From: Fidelibacterota bacterium TCS52
GTDB taxonomy: Bacteria > Fidelibacterota > Fidelibacteria > Fidelibacterales > Fidelibacteraceae
Length of the DNA stretch: 63,134 nucleotides
Direction of reading: 5' to 3'
Assembly (NCBI GenBank): GCA_001577215.1
Contig: LSCC01000029.1
Location: forward strand, 1 to 63,134
The notes under the pieces were generated by a model. It was not told where the DNA came from and searched no databases. It was given only the letters and a program-made list of their open reading frames with translations. The translations under genes and the position numbers were made by a program. Shown in pieces: positions 53,557 to 62,331 of this stretch. Within the stretch, counting starts at the first letter, position 1, and every line of letters starts with the position of its first letter.

Positions 53557-53585
53557 TTGTATAAAAAGATTTATTTTTATATTAT
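53557..53585 (+). promoter_or_regulatory. candidate promoter of tRNA-Val
   Basis: TTGTAT, a 17-base spacer and TATTAT, 21 bases before the tRNA. A TATATT two bases upstream is an alternative -10. Confidence 0.5.
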
Positions 53586-53606
53586 TTAGGGCTTTTAGAA
53601 ATGCGA

Positions 53607-53681
53607 GGGCGCTTAACTCAGTTGGTTCAGAGTACCTGCCTTACAAGCAGGGAGTCATTGGTTCAAGTCCAATAGTGCCCA
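53607..53681 (+). tRNA. tRNA-Val, anticodon TAC
   Basis: A complete cloverleaf of 75 bases: acceptor GGGCGCT pairs with AGTGCCC (one G-U), anticodon stem CCTGC/GCAGG with loop CTTACAA giving anticodon TAC (reads GTA), and T-arm ATTGG-TTCAAGT-CCAAT. Discriminator A; CCA is not encoded. Confidence 0.95.
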
Positions 53682-53828
53682 CAAAGAATAAATAGATAAA
53701 TAAAATGATATGTTTAATAATTAAAGGTATAAATTACAAATTTTGTTATGTTTTGTTACTATTTCTTTGAAAAATTATTAACAAAAACTATATAAAGATT
53801 ATAAATTTTAATCGAACTGTGAAATATT

Positions 53829-54323
53829 TTAACTTTTCGCTATTTGATTTAACTTTTTATTCAATAATTTTTTCTTTACAAAGCTTAATCTGTCAGTAAA
53901 GAAAATGCCATTTAAATGATCGGTTTCATGCTGAATAACTCTTGCCGGTAGATCAACAAATTTCTTTGTAATGGTTTTTAAATTTAAATCTTGATATTCT
54001 AAAACAATTTCTTTTGATCTGTTTACCTTTTCTCTAATATCCGGTATAGATAGGCATCCTTCTTCTTCAAATGTCTTTTCATCCGAGTATTCTATGATTT
54101 TTGGATTAATAATGATCAAGTCATTTTCTGATTCAAGTGCATGTTTACCTATTATTGCTAATGACAAGTCAAATCCAACTTGGTTAGCCGAAAGCCCAAT
54201 TCCATCGTCTTTGTACATTGTGTCAGTCATATCATCGATCAACTGTTTGGTATCAGAAGAAATTGATTTTATAAATTGACATTTATTTCTTAGGATCTGT
54301 GAACCATATTTGTAAATTTTCAA
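53829..54323 (-). CDS. def: peptide deformylase
   Basis: Removes the formyl group from new proteins. The three metal and active-site motifs are intact: GIGLSANQVG (41-50), EEEGCLSIP with ligand Cys90, and QHETDHLNG with His132, Glu133 and His136. Length 164 is normal. It is the last gene of a minus-strand group, 15 bases after yajC, and runs convergent to tRNA-Val. Confidence 0.96.
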   Translation of the reverse strand: MKIYKYGSQILRNKCQFIKSISSDTKQLIDDMTDTMYKDDGIGLSANQVGFDLSLAIIGKHALESENDLIIINPKIIEYSDEKTFEEEGCLSIPDIREKVNRSKEIVLEYQDLNLKTITKKFVDLPARVIQHETDHLNGIFFTDRLSFVKKKLLNKKLNQIAKS

Positions 54324-54338
54324 GATTATATCTCAAGT

Positions 54339-54653
54339 TTATTTTTTTGTTTTTTCCAATTCCGGTTTTGAAGCAATGGCAGATTTTTTAACTTCAATTT
54401 TTGTCTCTTTACCAATTTTTAAAACTACAATATTACCTTTGACAGAATCAACTTCACCATAAATCCCACCAATTGTTACAACTTTATCATGTGGTTTTAA
54501 TTCCTCTAACATCTTTTTTGTTTCTTTCTGTTTTTTGGCTTGTGGACGCATCATAAAGAACCAAATAACGACAAAAATTAATATAAATGGTAGTAAACTT
54601 AACAGATCGAATCCTCCATTACCGCCCTGTTGTGCAAAAATTTCTAATAACAT
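54339..54653 (-). CDS. yajC: YajC, Sec translocase auxiliary subunit
   Basis: A 104-residue membrane protein of the SecDF-YajC complex. One membrane helix (about 20-38) is followed by the family signature MMRPQAKKQKETKKMLEELK and PHDKVVTIGGIYGEVDSVKG. secD and secF are not in the window. It has a GGAG ribosome site and begins a small unit with def. Confidence 0.95.
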   Translation of the reverse strand: MLLEIFAQQGGNGGFDLLSLLPFILIFVVIWFFMMRPQAKKQKETKKMLEELKPHDKVVTIGGIYGEVDSVKGNIVVLKIGKETKIEVKKSAIASKPELEKTKK

Positions 54654-54773
54654 ATTATCTCCTTTTTTTATAACATAAGATACAAAAAATAATATTATTA
54701 GTCAACGATAAGAAAAAAAATATAATGTATTTAAATAGAATTTTATGTGAATAATTTTAAAAAATAAGTAGAG

Positions 54774-54801
54774 AAAAATAGCTAATAAAAAAAAGAGCTA
54801 T
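54774..54801 (-). terminator. weak hairpin terminator behind the winged-helix gene
   Basis: On the minus strand a 6-base-pair stem (ATAGCT/AGCTAT) with a 12-base T-rich loop is followed by TTTT. It lies 38 bases past the stop of the small winged-helix gene. Confidence 0.4.
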
Positions 54802-54839
54802 AATTTAAACAGGTTTTTTTAATTTGTATGGAAACTTTA

Positions 54840-55034
54840 TTATTTCAAATTATAATAAGTAATGTTCCCTTTTTTTGTTACATCTAATTTATCTTCTTTA
54901 AGTAACCATCCAATAGCCATTAAAATTTGATTTTTCTTTTCTGATGTTTTCTTTGTTAAGCCGTTAATAGTCATTTTACCATTCATATTTAGCATTTTCC
55001 ATACTTTTCCTGCTATTGTTCCAATATTTTTCAC
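54840..55034 (-). CDS. small winged helix-turn-helix protein (DUF2582-like)
   Basis: A 64-residue protein: NIGTIAGKVWKMLNMNGKMT then INGLTKKTSEKKNQILMAIG and WLLKEDKLDVTKKGNITYYN. The pattern (helix, helix-turn-helix with LTKKTS, then a beta wing) fits the DUF2582 winged-helix family seen in Bacteroidetes and relatives. I chose the GTG at 55034, five bases after AGGAG; an upstream TTG would place this ribosome site inside the gene. It may bind DNA, but the family has no known target. It lies 76 bases downstream of the acyl-CoA ligase on the same strand. Confidence 0.75.
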   Translation of the reverse strand: MKNIGTIAGKVWKMLNMNGKMTINGLTKKTSEKKNQILMAIGWLLKEDKLDVTKKGNITYYNLK

Positions 55035-55110
55035 TTTTCTCCTTTCAATTTTAGGCAAAATATAAAACCCAAAAATTCAATAAACAAATAAAATATTTAA
55101 TTATAAATTT

Positions 55111-56937
55111 TTATTCATATAATAAATTTATTTCATTTTTATATTTATCTTCAACAACTTTTCGTTTGATTTTCATACTTGGAGTCAAGTTGCCATTTTC
55201 TATTGAAAATGCTTTGTCAATAAGAATAAATTTTTTAATTTGTTCATAACGAGCTAGATCTGTTTGATATTTTTTTAGATCATTTTCTACTATTTCGTAA
55301 GTAGAAAATTTTTCTAATAATTCTTTATAGTTATTATATGAAATGTGATGAGAGGAGGCTAATACTTCAATATTTTCACGAACTGGGACAATTACTGCTA
55401 TTAAAAAATTACGATTATCTCCCAGTACAATTATCTGATCAATTAGTGGTGATTTGGATAATTGTTGTTCAATATTAGCCGGAGCAATATTTTTTCCACT
55501 TGAAGTTACAATAATATTTTTTATCCTATCAGTAATTTGCAAGTTTCCATCTCCATCAATTATTCCAATATCTCCGGAATGAAGCCAGCCATCGCTATCA
55601 ATTACTTCCTTTGTAGCTTTTGGATTTTTGTAATATCCCTTCATAATATTTGGGCCTTTAAAAAGTATCTCTCCATCTTTTGCAATTTTCATCTCGACAT
55701 CAGGAATCGTTGGTCCAACTTTTCCAAATTTAATATTATCTAATAATGTTGCATTTGTAATCGGAGTTGTTTCCGTTAAACCAAATCCTTCTAATATTAT
55801 TATTCCCGCAGCAGCAAAAAATTCACCAATAACTTTTGGTAAAGGTGCACCTCCTGAAATTCCAAACAGAAATTCGCCACCAAGTGCGGAACTAATTTTA
55901 TTAAACACCATTTTTTTTGCAAGTTGATATTTTATATTAAGCATACCTTTTGGTTTTTTATTTTTTTGAATATATTTTTTTGAAACCTCACTACCAATTG
56001 CTTTCGCCCAATAGAAGATTTTTTGTTTTGCTGGAGAAGCTTTATTAACGCCATCAAGTATTTTTGCATAAATTTTCTCATAAATCCTTGGTACCGATAC
56101 AATATGATGTGGCTTCGCATCTTTTAAATTTTCACCTATTTTTTCTAAGCTTTCCGCAAAATAAATAGTTGATCCCAACCAAAAATTCAATTGGGAAGCC
56201 ACCCTCTCTAAACTATGACTTAATGGTAAAAATGATAACCATCTTCTATTTGGTTCAAAATTAATTACTGATTGAGCAGATTGTATATTTGTTGCAACAT
56301 TAAAATGTGTGAGCATTACTCCTTTTGGATCACCAGTTGTTCCGGAAGTATAGATTAGAGTCCACAAATCCTCTTTTTTCCTTTTTTTCCCTTCGTCTTC
56401 CAAAGAATAATTAATTTTTTTCTTATGTTTGTCACCAATCTCAAGTAATTCAGAATAATTAATAATCCATTCTTGTGGGTAATTAATGTTACTATCAAAA
56501 ACGATCATTTGTTTAATTCTATGTAATGAGTGTGAATGGGTTAATTGTTTTTTTATTTTAATGATTTTCTCTGCCTGTTCTTGATTTGATACAAAAATTA
56601 GCTTTGCTCCGGAATTTTTAATTATATATGAAATTTGTTTTGGTATCAAAGTAGAATAGATAGGTGTCGTAACAAATCCAAAATGTGCACATGCAAAATC
56701 TGTCATAATCCATTCAGGACGATTTTCAGATAATATCCCAATCCTATCGCCTTTTTGATAACCGAGTTTTTCTAGCCCCATAGCAATATCTTCGATTTTA
56801 TCACGAGCTTGCTTATAAGTTGTCCCTATCCATTCACCACCTTTTTTTTCGTAAAAGGCGACAATATCTCTATTCTTTTTAACTGTTTCCTCAAATAATA
56901 AAGGTATTGTTTCTAAATAATTTAATTTATACTTCAT
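55111..56937 (-). CDS. long-chain acyl-CoA synthetase (AMP-forming)
   Basis: A 608-residue adenylate-forming enzyme that activates fatty acids with ATP and CoA. The P-loop is LIYTSGTTGDPKGVMLTHFN; later motifs are LEGFGLTETTPITNATLLDN, GWLHSGDIGIIDGDGNLQIT and DRIKNIIVTSSGKNIAPANI, all as in long-chain acyl-CoA synthetases of the FAA1 type. The substrate chain length cannot be fixed. The start follows GGAGG. It is separated from trxB by a 314-base gap, so it probably has its own promoter. Confidence 0.92.
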   Translation of the reverse strand: MKYKLNYLETIPLLFEETVKKNRDIVAFYEKKGGEWIGTTYKQARDKIEDIAMGLEKLGYQKGDRIGILSENRPEWIMTDFACAHFGFVTTPIYSTLIPKQISYIIKNSGAKLIFVSNQEQAEKIIKIKKQLTHSHSLHRIKQMIVFDSNINYPQEWIINYSELLEIGDKHKKKINYSLEDEGKKRKKEDLWTLIYTSGTTGDPKGVMLTHFNVATNIQSAQSVINFEPNRRWLSFLPLSHSLERVASQLNFWLGSTIYFAESLEKIGENLKDAKPHHIVSVPRIYEKIYAKILDGVNKASPAKQKIFYWAKAIGSEVSKKYIQKNKKPKGMLNIKYQLAKKMVFNKISSALGGEFLFGISGGAPLPKVIGEFFAAAGIIILEGFGLTETTPITNATLLDNIKFGKVGPTIPDVEMKIAKDGEILFKGPNIMKGYYKNPKATKEVIDSDGWLHSGDIGIIDGDGNLQITDRIKNIIVTSSGKNIAPANIEQQLSKSPLIDQIIVLGDNRNFLIAVIVPVRENIEVLASSHHISYNNYKELLEKFSTYEIVENDLKKYQTDLARYEQIKKFILIDKAFSIENGNLTPSMKIKRKVVEDKYKNEINLLYE

Positions 56938-57251
56938 GATTCCCTCCAGTTTTTTTAACGAGTTAAATTTAAACTATCTTATTTTAAAAAGCAAATAATT
57001 TAATTAAAAAAATATGGTGTATAAAAATTGAATGGTGAAATTTGAAATTGAAAAAAATCAACTCCATATGTTTATTGTTCAAAATTAAAGACGAAAAACT
57101 TAAAACTCATTATTTATGAGTTAATTTTGCTTATCTATGCTTTACTATGACTCAAAATTCGTAAAAAAATCAATTTTCAAAAACTTTTATCAAGTGAAAG
57201 CGATAACGGAATTAAGAAAACTATTATATGTTCTAACAATTTTTTATTTTT
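56938..57251. other. 314-base spacer between trxB and the acyl-CoA ligase gene
   Basis: No gene is visible. A short inverted repeat, AACTCAT and ATGAGTT around TATTT (57104-57122), is followed by a T-rich stretch and could be a weak terminator on the plus strand. On the minus strand the spacer must hold the 3' end of trxB and the promoter of the ligase gene, which I could not locate with confidence. Confidence 0.4.
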
Positions 57252-58193
57252 TTAATTCGTATTTTTTATCTTTTCTTTAATATAATCATTAGCAGATATT
57301 GCTGCAATTGTGCCTTCTCCACACGCAACATCTATCTGACGAACCTTTTTTGAACGTATATCACCTACAGCATATATACCAGGAATAGATGTTTCCATAT
57401 TTTCATTAGTGATAATATTTCCTAACTGATCTAATTTTACAACACCCTCTAAAAATTTAGAGTTAGGTAAAAAACCTGCGTATATGAAAATACCTGAAAC
57501 CTCAATCTTTTTTTCCTCATTAGTTTGACGATCTTTTACAGTCATAGAATTAACATCGTTGTTTCCATTTATAGAAATGAGTTCATGATTTAGTAAAAAG
57601 TTTGTTTTTTTATTTTTTTGTAATCTTTCTTGTAGTATACTTTCAGCAGTCATAGAAGGTAAAAATTCTATAAATGTCACACTTTTCACATAATTAAGAA
57701 GGGCTTCTCCTTCTTGCAACCCAGAATTCCCACAGCCTATAACAGCGACATCCTTATCTCTATATAGTGGGCCATCACATGTAGCACAATAAGAAACACC
57801 TTTACTTTCATACTTTTTCTCGCCGGGAACATTTAATTTTTTGGGAATACTACCTGAAGCTACTATTACGGTATAAGCATAATATTCTTCATCAGTTGTC
57901 AGTATTTTTATTTTTTTACCTACTGGTTCGATTTTTTTTACTTCCTTAAATTCAATAATATTAGTGCCAAATCTTAATGTTTGTTTCTTAAACTTTTCCA
58001 TTAATTCCATTCCATTTATTCCATCAGGAAAACCGGAATAATTCTCTATCAAATCGGTAGTTGCAGGTAATCCTCCGCATATGTTTTTTTCTAATAAAAT
58101 AGTATTAAGTCCACCTCTTGAGGTGTAGATTGCAGTTGATAAACCTCCAGGACCACCTCCTATAATAATCACATCAGCAGTATTTGTATTCAT
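57252..58193 (-). CDS. trxB: thioredoxin reductase
   Basis: FAD/NADPH enzyme that reduces thioredoxin. It has the FAD motif IIGGGPGGLSTAIYTSRGG (from 11), the redox-active pair Cys136-Ala-Thr-Cys139 in SYCATCDGP, the NADPH motif VAVIGCGNSGLQEGEALL and the closing FAD segment GIYAVGDIRSKKVRQIDVAC with GEGTIAA. Length 313 is typical of the low-molecular-weight type. It follows the EamA gene after 99 bases, with an AGGAGA site. Confidence 0.96.
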   Translation of the reverse strand: MNTNTADVIIIGGGPGGLSTAIYTSRGGLNTILLEKNICGGLPATTDLIENYSGFPDGINGMELMEKFKKQTLRFGTNIIEFKEVKKIEPVGKKIKILTTDEEYYAYTVIVASGSIPKKLNVPGEKKYESKGVSYCATCDGPLYRDKDVAVIGCGNSGLQEGEALLNYVKSVTFIEFLPSMTAESILQERLQKNKKTNFLLNHELISINGNNDVNSMTVKDRQTNEEKKIEVSGIFIYAGFLPNSKFLEGVVKLDQLGNIITNENMETSIPGIYAVGDIRSKKVRQIDVACGEGTIAAISANDYIKEKIKNTN

Positions 58194-58292
58194 TTTAAAA
58201 TTCTCCTTATTTTAAATTTAAATTTATGTTCTAATATTTTCAAAATCCTGTAAGATATAAAATATATTATTTAATACAAAAATATTTTTATT

Positions 58293-59162
58293 TTATTTTT
58301 TACTTTTTGCAAGCAATATTCCTCCAATAATTAAACCTGTTCCCAAAATTAAATTTAGTTGTAATGTTTCAAAACCCAGTAAAACAGAAAAAATTATTGT
58401 TGTTGGTGGTTGGGCAGAAATGAGTATTCCTACTTTAGAAGTCTCAATATGTCGTAGGATACTATAATAAAGCACATAAGATAAGGCAGTTGTAAATATT
58501 CCCATATAAACCAATCCTATCCAAGCGTTAATTGAAATTTGTGAAAATGGCAATTGAGTTATTCTATAAATTCCAAATGGGCTGTAAATAATAAATCCAA
58601 TTATTAATAAGATATAAGTTGTTTCAATAGGGCCGTATTTTTGAATGATCTTTTTACCGAATAATAAATAGAATGTCCAACAAGCAACGGCAAATAAAAG
58701 GATTCCATCACCAATTAAAATGTTTTTATTATATACGATCAAATTTTTTCCCAATACAATAATAACTCCAGTAATTGCAATGAAGGCAGAAAACATTATT
58801 TTTTTATCAATTTTTATTGAATGTTTTAAAGAGTTATACATTAAGATCCAAATAGGACAGGTTGAATATAAAAGTGGTGGGTGACTTGGAACAGTAAATT
58901 TTAAACCGGTAATAAATAATATTTGATTTAATACAATTCCACTAAGAGATAAACTTAAAAATATTTTCCAATCCCTACGATCAATTTTTATTTTTCTTTT
59001 TTTAGCAAATAGGATTATTTTTAAGGTAATAATTGCAATTATGTATCTCATAATTACAATAGCAAATGGATCAATTTCTATGACAGCTAATTTGCCTGCT
59101 ATTGGTGTTAAGCCAACTAAAATTGTAAGTAATACTATTTCGAATATAAGAGATTTTTTCAT
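58293..59162 (-). CDS. EamA-family drug/metabolite transporter
   Basis: A 289-residue inner-membrane protein with ten helices in two EamA repeats. Repeat 1 has LTILVGLTPIAGKLAVIEID and FAIVIMRYIIAIITL; repeat 2 has GDGILLFAVACWTFYLLFGK and WIGLVYMGIFTTALSYVLYY, with the end LNLILGTGLIIGGILLAKSK. Members export amino acids or metabolites; the substrate is unknown. The ATG at 59162 is preceded by AGGTGAG and puts the first helix at the N-terminus. A longer frame from 59273 would add 37 residues without a ribosome site. Confidence 0.88.
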   Translation of the reverse strand: MKKSLIFEIVLLTILVGLTPIAGKLAVIEIDPFAIVIMRYIIAIITLKIILFAKKRKIKIDRRDWKIFLSLSLSGIVLNQILFITGLKFTVPSHPPLLYSTCPIWILMYNSLKHSIKIDKKIMFSAFIAITGVIIVLGKNLIVYNKNILIGDGILLFAVACWTFYLLFGKKIIQKYGPIETTYILLIIGFIIYSPFGIYRITQLPFSQISINAWIGLVYMGIFTTALSYVLYYSILRHIETSKVGILISAQPPTTIIFSVLLGFETLQLNLILGTGLIIGGILLAKSKK

Positions 59163-59206
59163 AAGTAACTCACCTAATAAATATATTAAAATGCATTTGT
59201 TAAAGA

Positions 59207-59254
59207 AAGGAAAAAGTGAGGGAGCTTGCTCATTGAGTAGGCAAGGAAAAGTGA
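59207..59254 (-). promoter_or_regulatory. possible structured leader upstream of the EamA gene
   Basis: A GC-richer island in an A+T-rich spacer. It has a 12-base direct repeat (AAGGAAAA with GTGA) at both ends, and between them CTTGC pairs with GCAAG around a smaller CTC/GAG hairpin. It lies 45 bases upstream of the transporter start. It matches no riboswitch class that I know. Confidence 0.25.
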
Positions 59255-59418
59255 AATAGGAATTTTTTAACAATAAAATAATTTAATTAGACACTTATAT
59301 TTCAATATTTTAAGATTTTTGTGGTAAAAAAAGAAAATTCTTGTAATATTAAAAATAATAAATTATATTAAAACAATTGAAATTATTGAATAATTGAAAA
59401 AATGATCGAGGAAATAAA

Positions 59419-59610
59419 ATGGGAAAAGCAAAAACATTCGGAGCAAAAATTGCTCACCGTGAAAAAAAAGAAAATAAATGTCCTGTATGTGGCGAAGCAA
59501 TTAATTATGTAAAACATTATTTCTCAGAAAAGAATAATAAACATAATGTAAAATATAAAAATAAAATGGAAGCAATTTGTAATTGTAATAGAGAAGATTT
59601 ATTTGGTTAA
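59419..59610 (+). CDS. small Cys-rich (zinc-ribbon-like) protein
   Basis: A 63-residue basic protein: GKAKTFGAKIAHREKKENKC with Cys21-x-x-Cys24 (CPVCG), and Cys54-x-Cys56 near the end (AICNCNREDLFG). The four cysteines could hold one zinc ion, although the second pair is spaced by a single residue. It has an acceptable GAGG ribosome site and a strong terminator 23 bases after the stop, so it is very likely a real single-gene unit. I do not recognise the family; a ribosome- or nucleic-acid-associated role is only a guess from the basic composition. Confidence 0.7.
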   Translation: MGKAKTFGAKIAHREKKENKCPVCGEAINYVKHYFSEKNNKHNVKYKNKMEAICNCNREDLFG

Positions 59611-59633
59611 TTAATAATTAATATTATACTATT

Positions 59634-59660
59634 AAAACCTCATGGAAATGGGGTTTTTTT
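59634..59660 (+). terminator. intrinsic terminator
   Basis: Stem AAAACCTCAT with ATGGGGTTTT (one G-U pair) around a GGAA tetraloop, followed by more T. It ends the small Cys-rich gene. Confidence 0.88.
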
Positions 59661-59710
59661 ATTATATTTATTTTTTGGAAATTAAATAAAAAATATATAA
59701 ATTTATTTCT

Positions 59711-61333
59711 ATGAAAAAAACAATATTTATAATAATATCAACTTTTATTTTCTTTGCTTGTTCAGTAAATGAAGAAATAATTAAAGATCAGGAGAAAAGT
59801 GTTAATATTGAGGATTCAAATAAAGTCGTAAGCAGTTTTGATAATCGTTCTTATCCAACTATGGCTATGCAAATATTTTCAATTGCTGAAATTTATCGAA
59901 TTAATGGAAATTATTCAGGAGCTATTTTAGAATATCAGGAAGCTCTTAAATATGATACCAATTCTGTAACTATTTATAATTCAATTGGTGATGCATTTCT
60001 AAATTTATATAAATATGACAATGCAATAGATTATTATGCAAAATCCTTAAGATTAGATTCAACTCAATATGATCTTAAAAATAAATTAGCTGAAATTTAT
60101 TTAGTATCCGGTAATGTTCAAAATAGTATAGATTTATGGAAAGAATTAATTGAAAACAAACCTAAGTATTATGATGCATATTATAATTTAATTAATGCCT
60201 TTATAGCAAAAAAAGATACTACAAATGCCAAAAAAGTTTTAAAAATATATCAGCAGAGAGGTTCCAATGATATTAGTATTTTAAATAATGTAGTAATAAT
60301 ACTAAAAAAACTTGGTCAATATGATGAAGCAATATTTCTTACGAAAAGATTGATAAAATTAAGTAATGAAAATAAATATTATGATCTGTTAATTGAATTG
60401 TTATACATAAATAGGCAAGAAAATAAAGTTAATAAGGTTACATCTAAATGGATACAAGCAGATCCTACCGAATTGACTCCATATTATTATAAGATCAGTA
60501 ATTATATTGAGTCAGAAAAAATAGATTCAGCAAAAAAATATTTAAAAAAAATAGATTCTAGATGGAAAGAAAAATGGTGGATATCTAATTTCCAAGCGTT
60601 AATAAATATTAAGGAAGAATTAGCAGATAGTGTTAAATTTTATTACGACAGAGTTTTTAGTTTTGATAATATTCCTTCAATACCGTATAATAATTATGCG
60701 CTTTGGTTACTTGAAAATAAAAAGTATAATGATGGGATTGCAATTATTGATTCAGCATTGAAAGTATTTCCGGAAAATAATAATTTGAAATATATTGAAG
60801 CATTGATCTATGGTGAAATGAAGGATAGACAAAAGGCAATTCAAATATTTGAAATGTTACGATCTGAAAATAAAAATGATAAAGATATTTTACATAATTT
60901 AGCGATATTATATGACCAAAATTCTCAGTATGATAAATCTGATAAAATTTATGAAAAAATTATTAAAATTGACACAAATGATGCAATAGCATATAATAAT
61001 TATAGTTATTCCTTAGCTGAAAAAGGTGAAGAATTGCAAAAAGCACTTCAGATGTCTAAAAGATCTCTACAACTTGAGCCCCAAAATGGTACTTATTATG
61101 ACACGTTGGCATGGATATTATTTAAATTAGGAGATTATCAGAAAGCATTAGCTAAAATTGATAGTGCAATAAATTTAACAAAAGAAATGAATTCAGAAAT
61201 ATATTATCATAAAGGTGAGATACTTTTAAAACTTAATCATAAAAATGAATCTAAAAAATATTTTAAACAAGCATTAGAAATTGATCCTTCATTTTCTCTT
61301 GCAAAAGAAAGATTAGAGGAGATAAATAAATGA
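59711..61333 (+). CDS. TPR-repeat lipoprotein
   Basis: A 540-residue lipoprotein: the signal peptide ends FIFFAC, with lipid-bearing Cys17. The rest is almost entirely tetratricopeptide repeats of 34 residues, for example YSGAILEYQEALKYDTNSVT, YDNAIDYYAKSLRLDSTQYD and, at the C-terminus, SKKYFKQALEIDPSFSLAKE. Such proteins serve as scaffolds for envelope complexes or secretion. The next gene, a glycosyltransferase, overlaps its stop by four bases (ATGA), so both are translated together; a role in surface polysaccharide assembly is inferred. Confidence 0.85.
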   Translation: MKKTIFIIISTFIFFACSVNEEIIKDQEKSVNIEDSNKVVSSFDNRSYPTMAMQIFSIAEIYRINGNYSGAILEYQEALKYDTNSVTIYNSIGDAFLNLYKYDNAIDYYAKSLRLDSTQYDLKNKLAEIYLVSGNVQNSIDLWKELIENKPKYYDAYYNLINAFIAKKDTTNAKKVLKIYQQRGSNDISILNNVVIILKKLGQYDEAIFLTKRLIKLSNENKYYDLLIELLYINRQENKVNKVTSKWIQADPTELTPYYYKISNYIESEKIDSAKKYLKKIDSRWKEKWWISNFQALINIKEELADSVKFYYDRVFSFDNIPSIPYNNYALWLLENKKYNDGIAIIDSALKVFPENNNLKYIEALIYGEMKDRQKAIQIFEMLRSENKNDKDILHNLAILYDQNSQYDKSDKIYEKIIKIDTNDAIAYNNYSYSLAEKGEELQKALQMSKRSLQLEPQNGTYYDTLAWILFKLGDYQKALAKIDSAINLTKEMNSEIYYHKGEILLKLNHKNESKKYFKQALEIDPSFSLAKERLEEINK

Positions 61334-62238
61334 TTGATGTGTCGTTGGTTATACCTGTATTCAATGAAGAAAAAACATTAATAGAATTAAAAGATAAAAT
61401 TATTGAGGTTTTTAAAAGAGAGAATTTTAATGGTGAAATAATTTTTATTAATGACGGTTCTTCAGATAATTCTGGGAAAATATTATCTGATCTTGAAAAT
61501 AAGAATAATGAAGTAAAACATATTGATTTTCGATTTAATAAGGGAAAGGCAGCTGCTTTACAATCAGGATTTAATATTGCAAAAGGGGAAGTTGTAATTA
61601 CAATGGATGCAGATCTGCAAGATGATCCTAATGAAATCCCAAATTTGATAAGTAAAATAAATGAAGGGTGGGATGTTGTTTCAGGTTGGAAGAAAAATAG
61701 AAAAGATCCAATCGGGAAAAGGTGGCCTTCTAAATTATTTAATTATACAACAAGATTATTTAGTGGAATAAAAATTCACGATTTTAATTGTGGTTTAAAA
61801 GCATATAGTAATAAAGTAGTAAAATCAATAAAGGTTTATGGAGAATTGCATCGATATATTCCTGTCTTGGCTGCTATGGAAGGATTTAAAATTACAGAAT
61901 TGGTTGTTAAGCATTATCCAAGAGAACATGGTGTAAGTAAATATGGATTCGGGCGTCTGTTTAAAGGATTGTTTGATTTAATAACTGTTTTGTTTTTAGA
62001 AAGATTTACAGTCAGACCAATGCACTTTTTCGGAATGATTGGTTTATTATCTTTCATAGCTGGTTTTGCTATAGAAATTTGGATGTTAGTTTTAAAATTT
62101 GTTTTTCATGAGTCGTTCGGTACACATATTGCAATGTTGATACTTGGTGTATTATTATTACTACTTGGTGTACAGTTAGTTTCTATCGGTTTGATCGGCG
62201 AAATGCTTGTCTATCAATCGAAAAAGAGGAATGAATAG
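61330..62238 (+). CDS. family-2 glycosyltransferase, DPMS/ArnC-like, with membrane helices
   Basis: A 302-residue membrane-attached glycosyltransferase. The GT-A domain has VSLVIPVFNEEKTLIELKDK, FINDGSSDNSGKI, NKGKAAALQSGFNIAKG, TMDADLQDDPNEIPNLISKI and DFNCGLKAYSNKVVKSIKVY. Two C-terminal membrane helices follow (about 236-258 and 267-292). This is the layout of polyprenyl-phosphate sugar transferases such as dolichol-phosphate mannose synthase and ArnC, which load sugars onto undecaprenyl phosphate. The sugar is unknown. Confidence 0.9.
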   Translation: MIDVSLVIPVFNEEKTLIELKDKIIEVFKRENFNGEIIFINDGSSDNSGKILSDLENKNNEVKHIDFRFNKGKAAALQSGFNIAKGEVVITMDADLQDDPNEIPNLISKINEGWDVVSGWKKNRKDPIGKRWPSKLFNYTTRLFSGIKIHDFNCGLKAYSNKVVKSIKVYGELHRYIPVLAAMEGFKITELVVKHYPREHGVSKYGFGRLFKGLFDLITVLFLERFTVRPMHFFGMIGLLSFIAGFAIEIWMLVLKFVFHESFGTHIAMLILGVLLLLLGVQLVSIGLIGEMLVYQSKKRNE

Positions 62239-62331
62239 TAGTTATTTCACGTAAAAAGGTTTAGTCACGAAAAAACACGAAAGTTGTGATTGAAAAGATA
62301 AAAAATATTGTTGCAATAATTAAGGAAAGGA

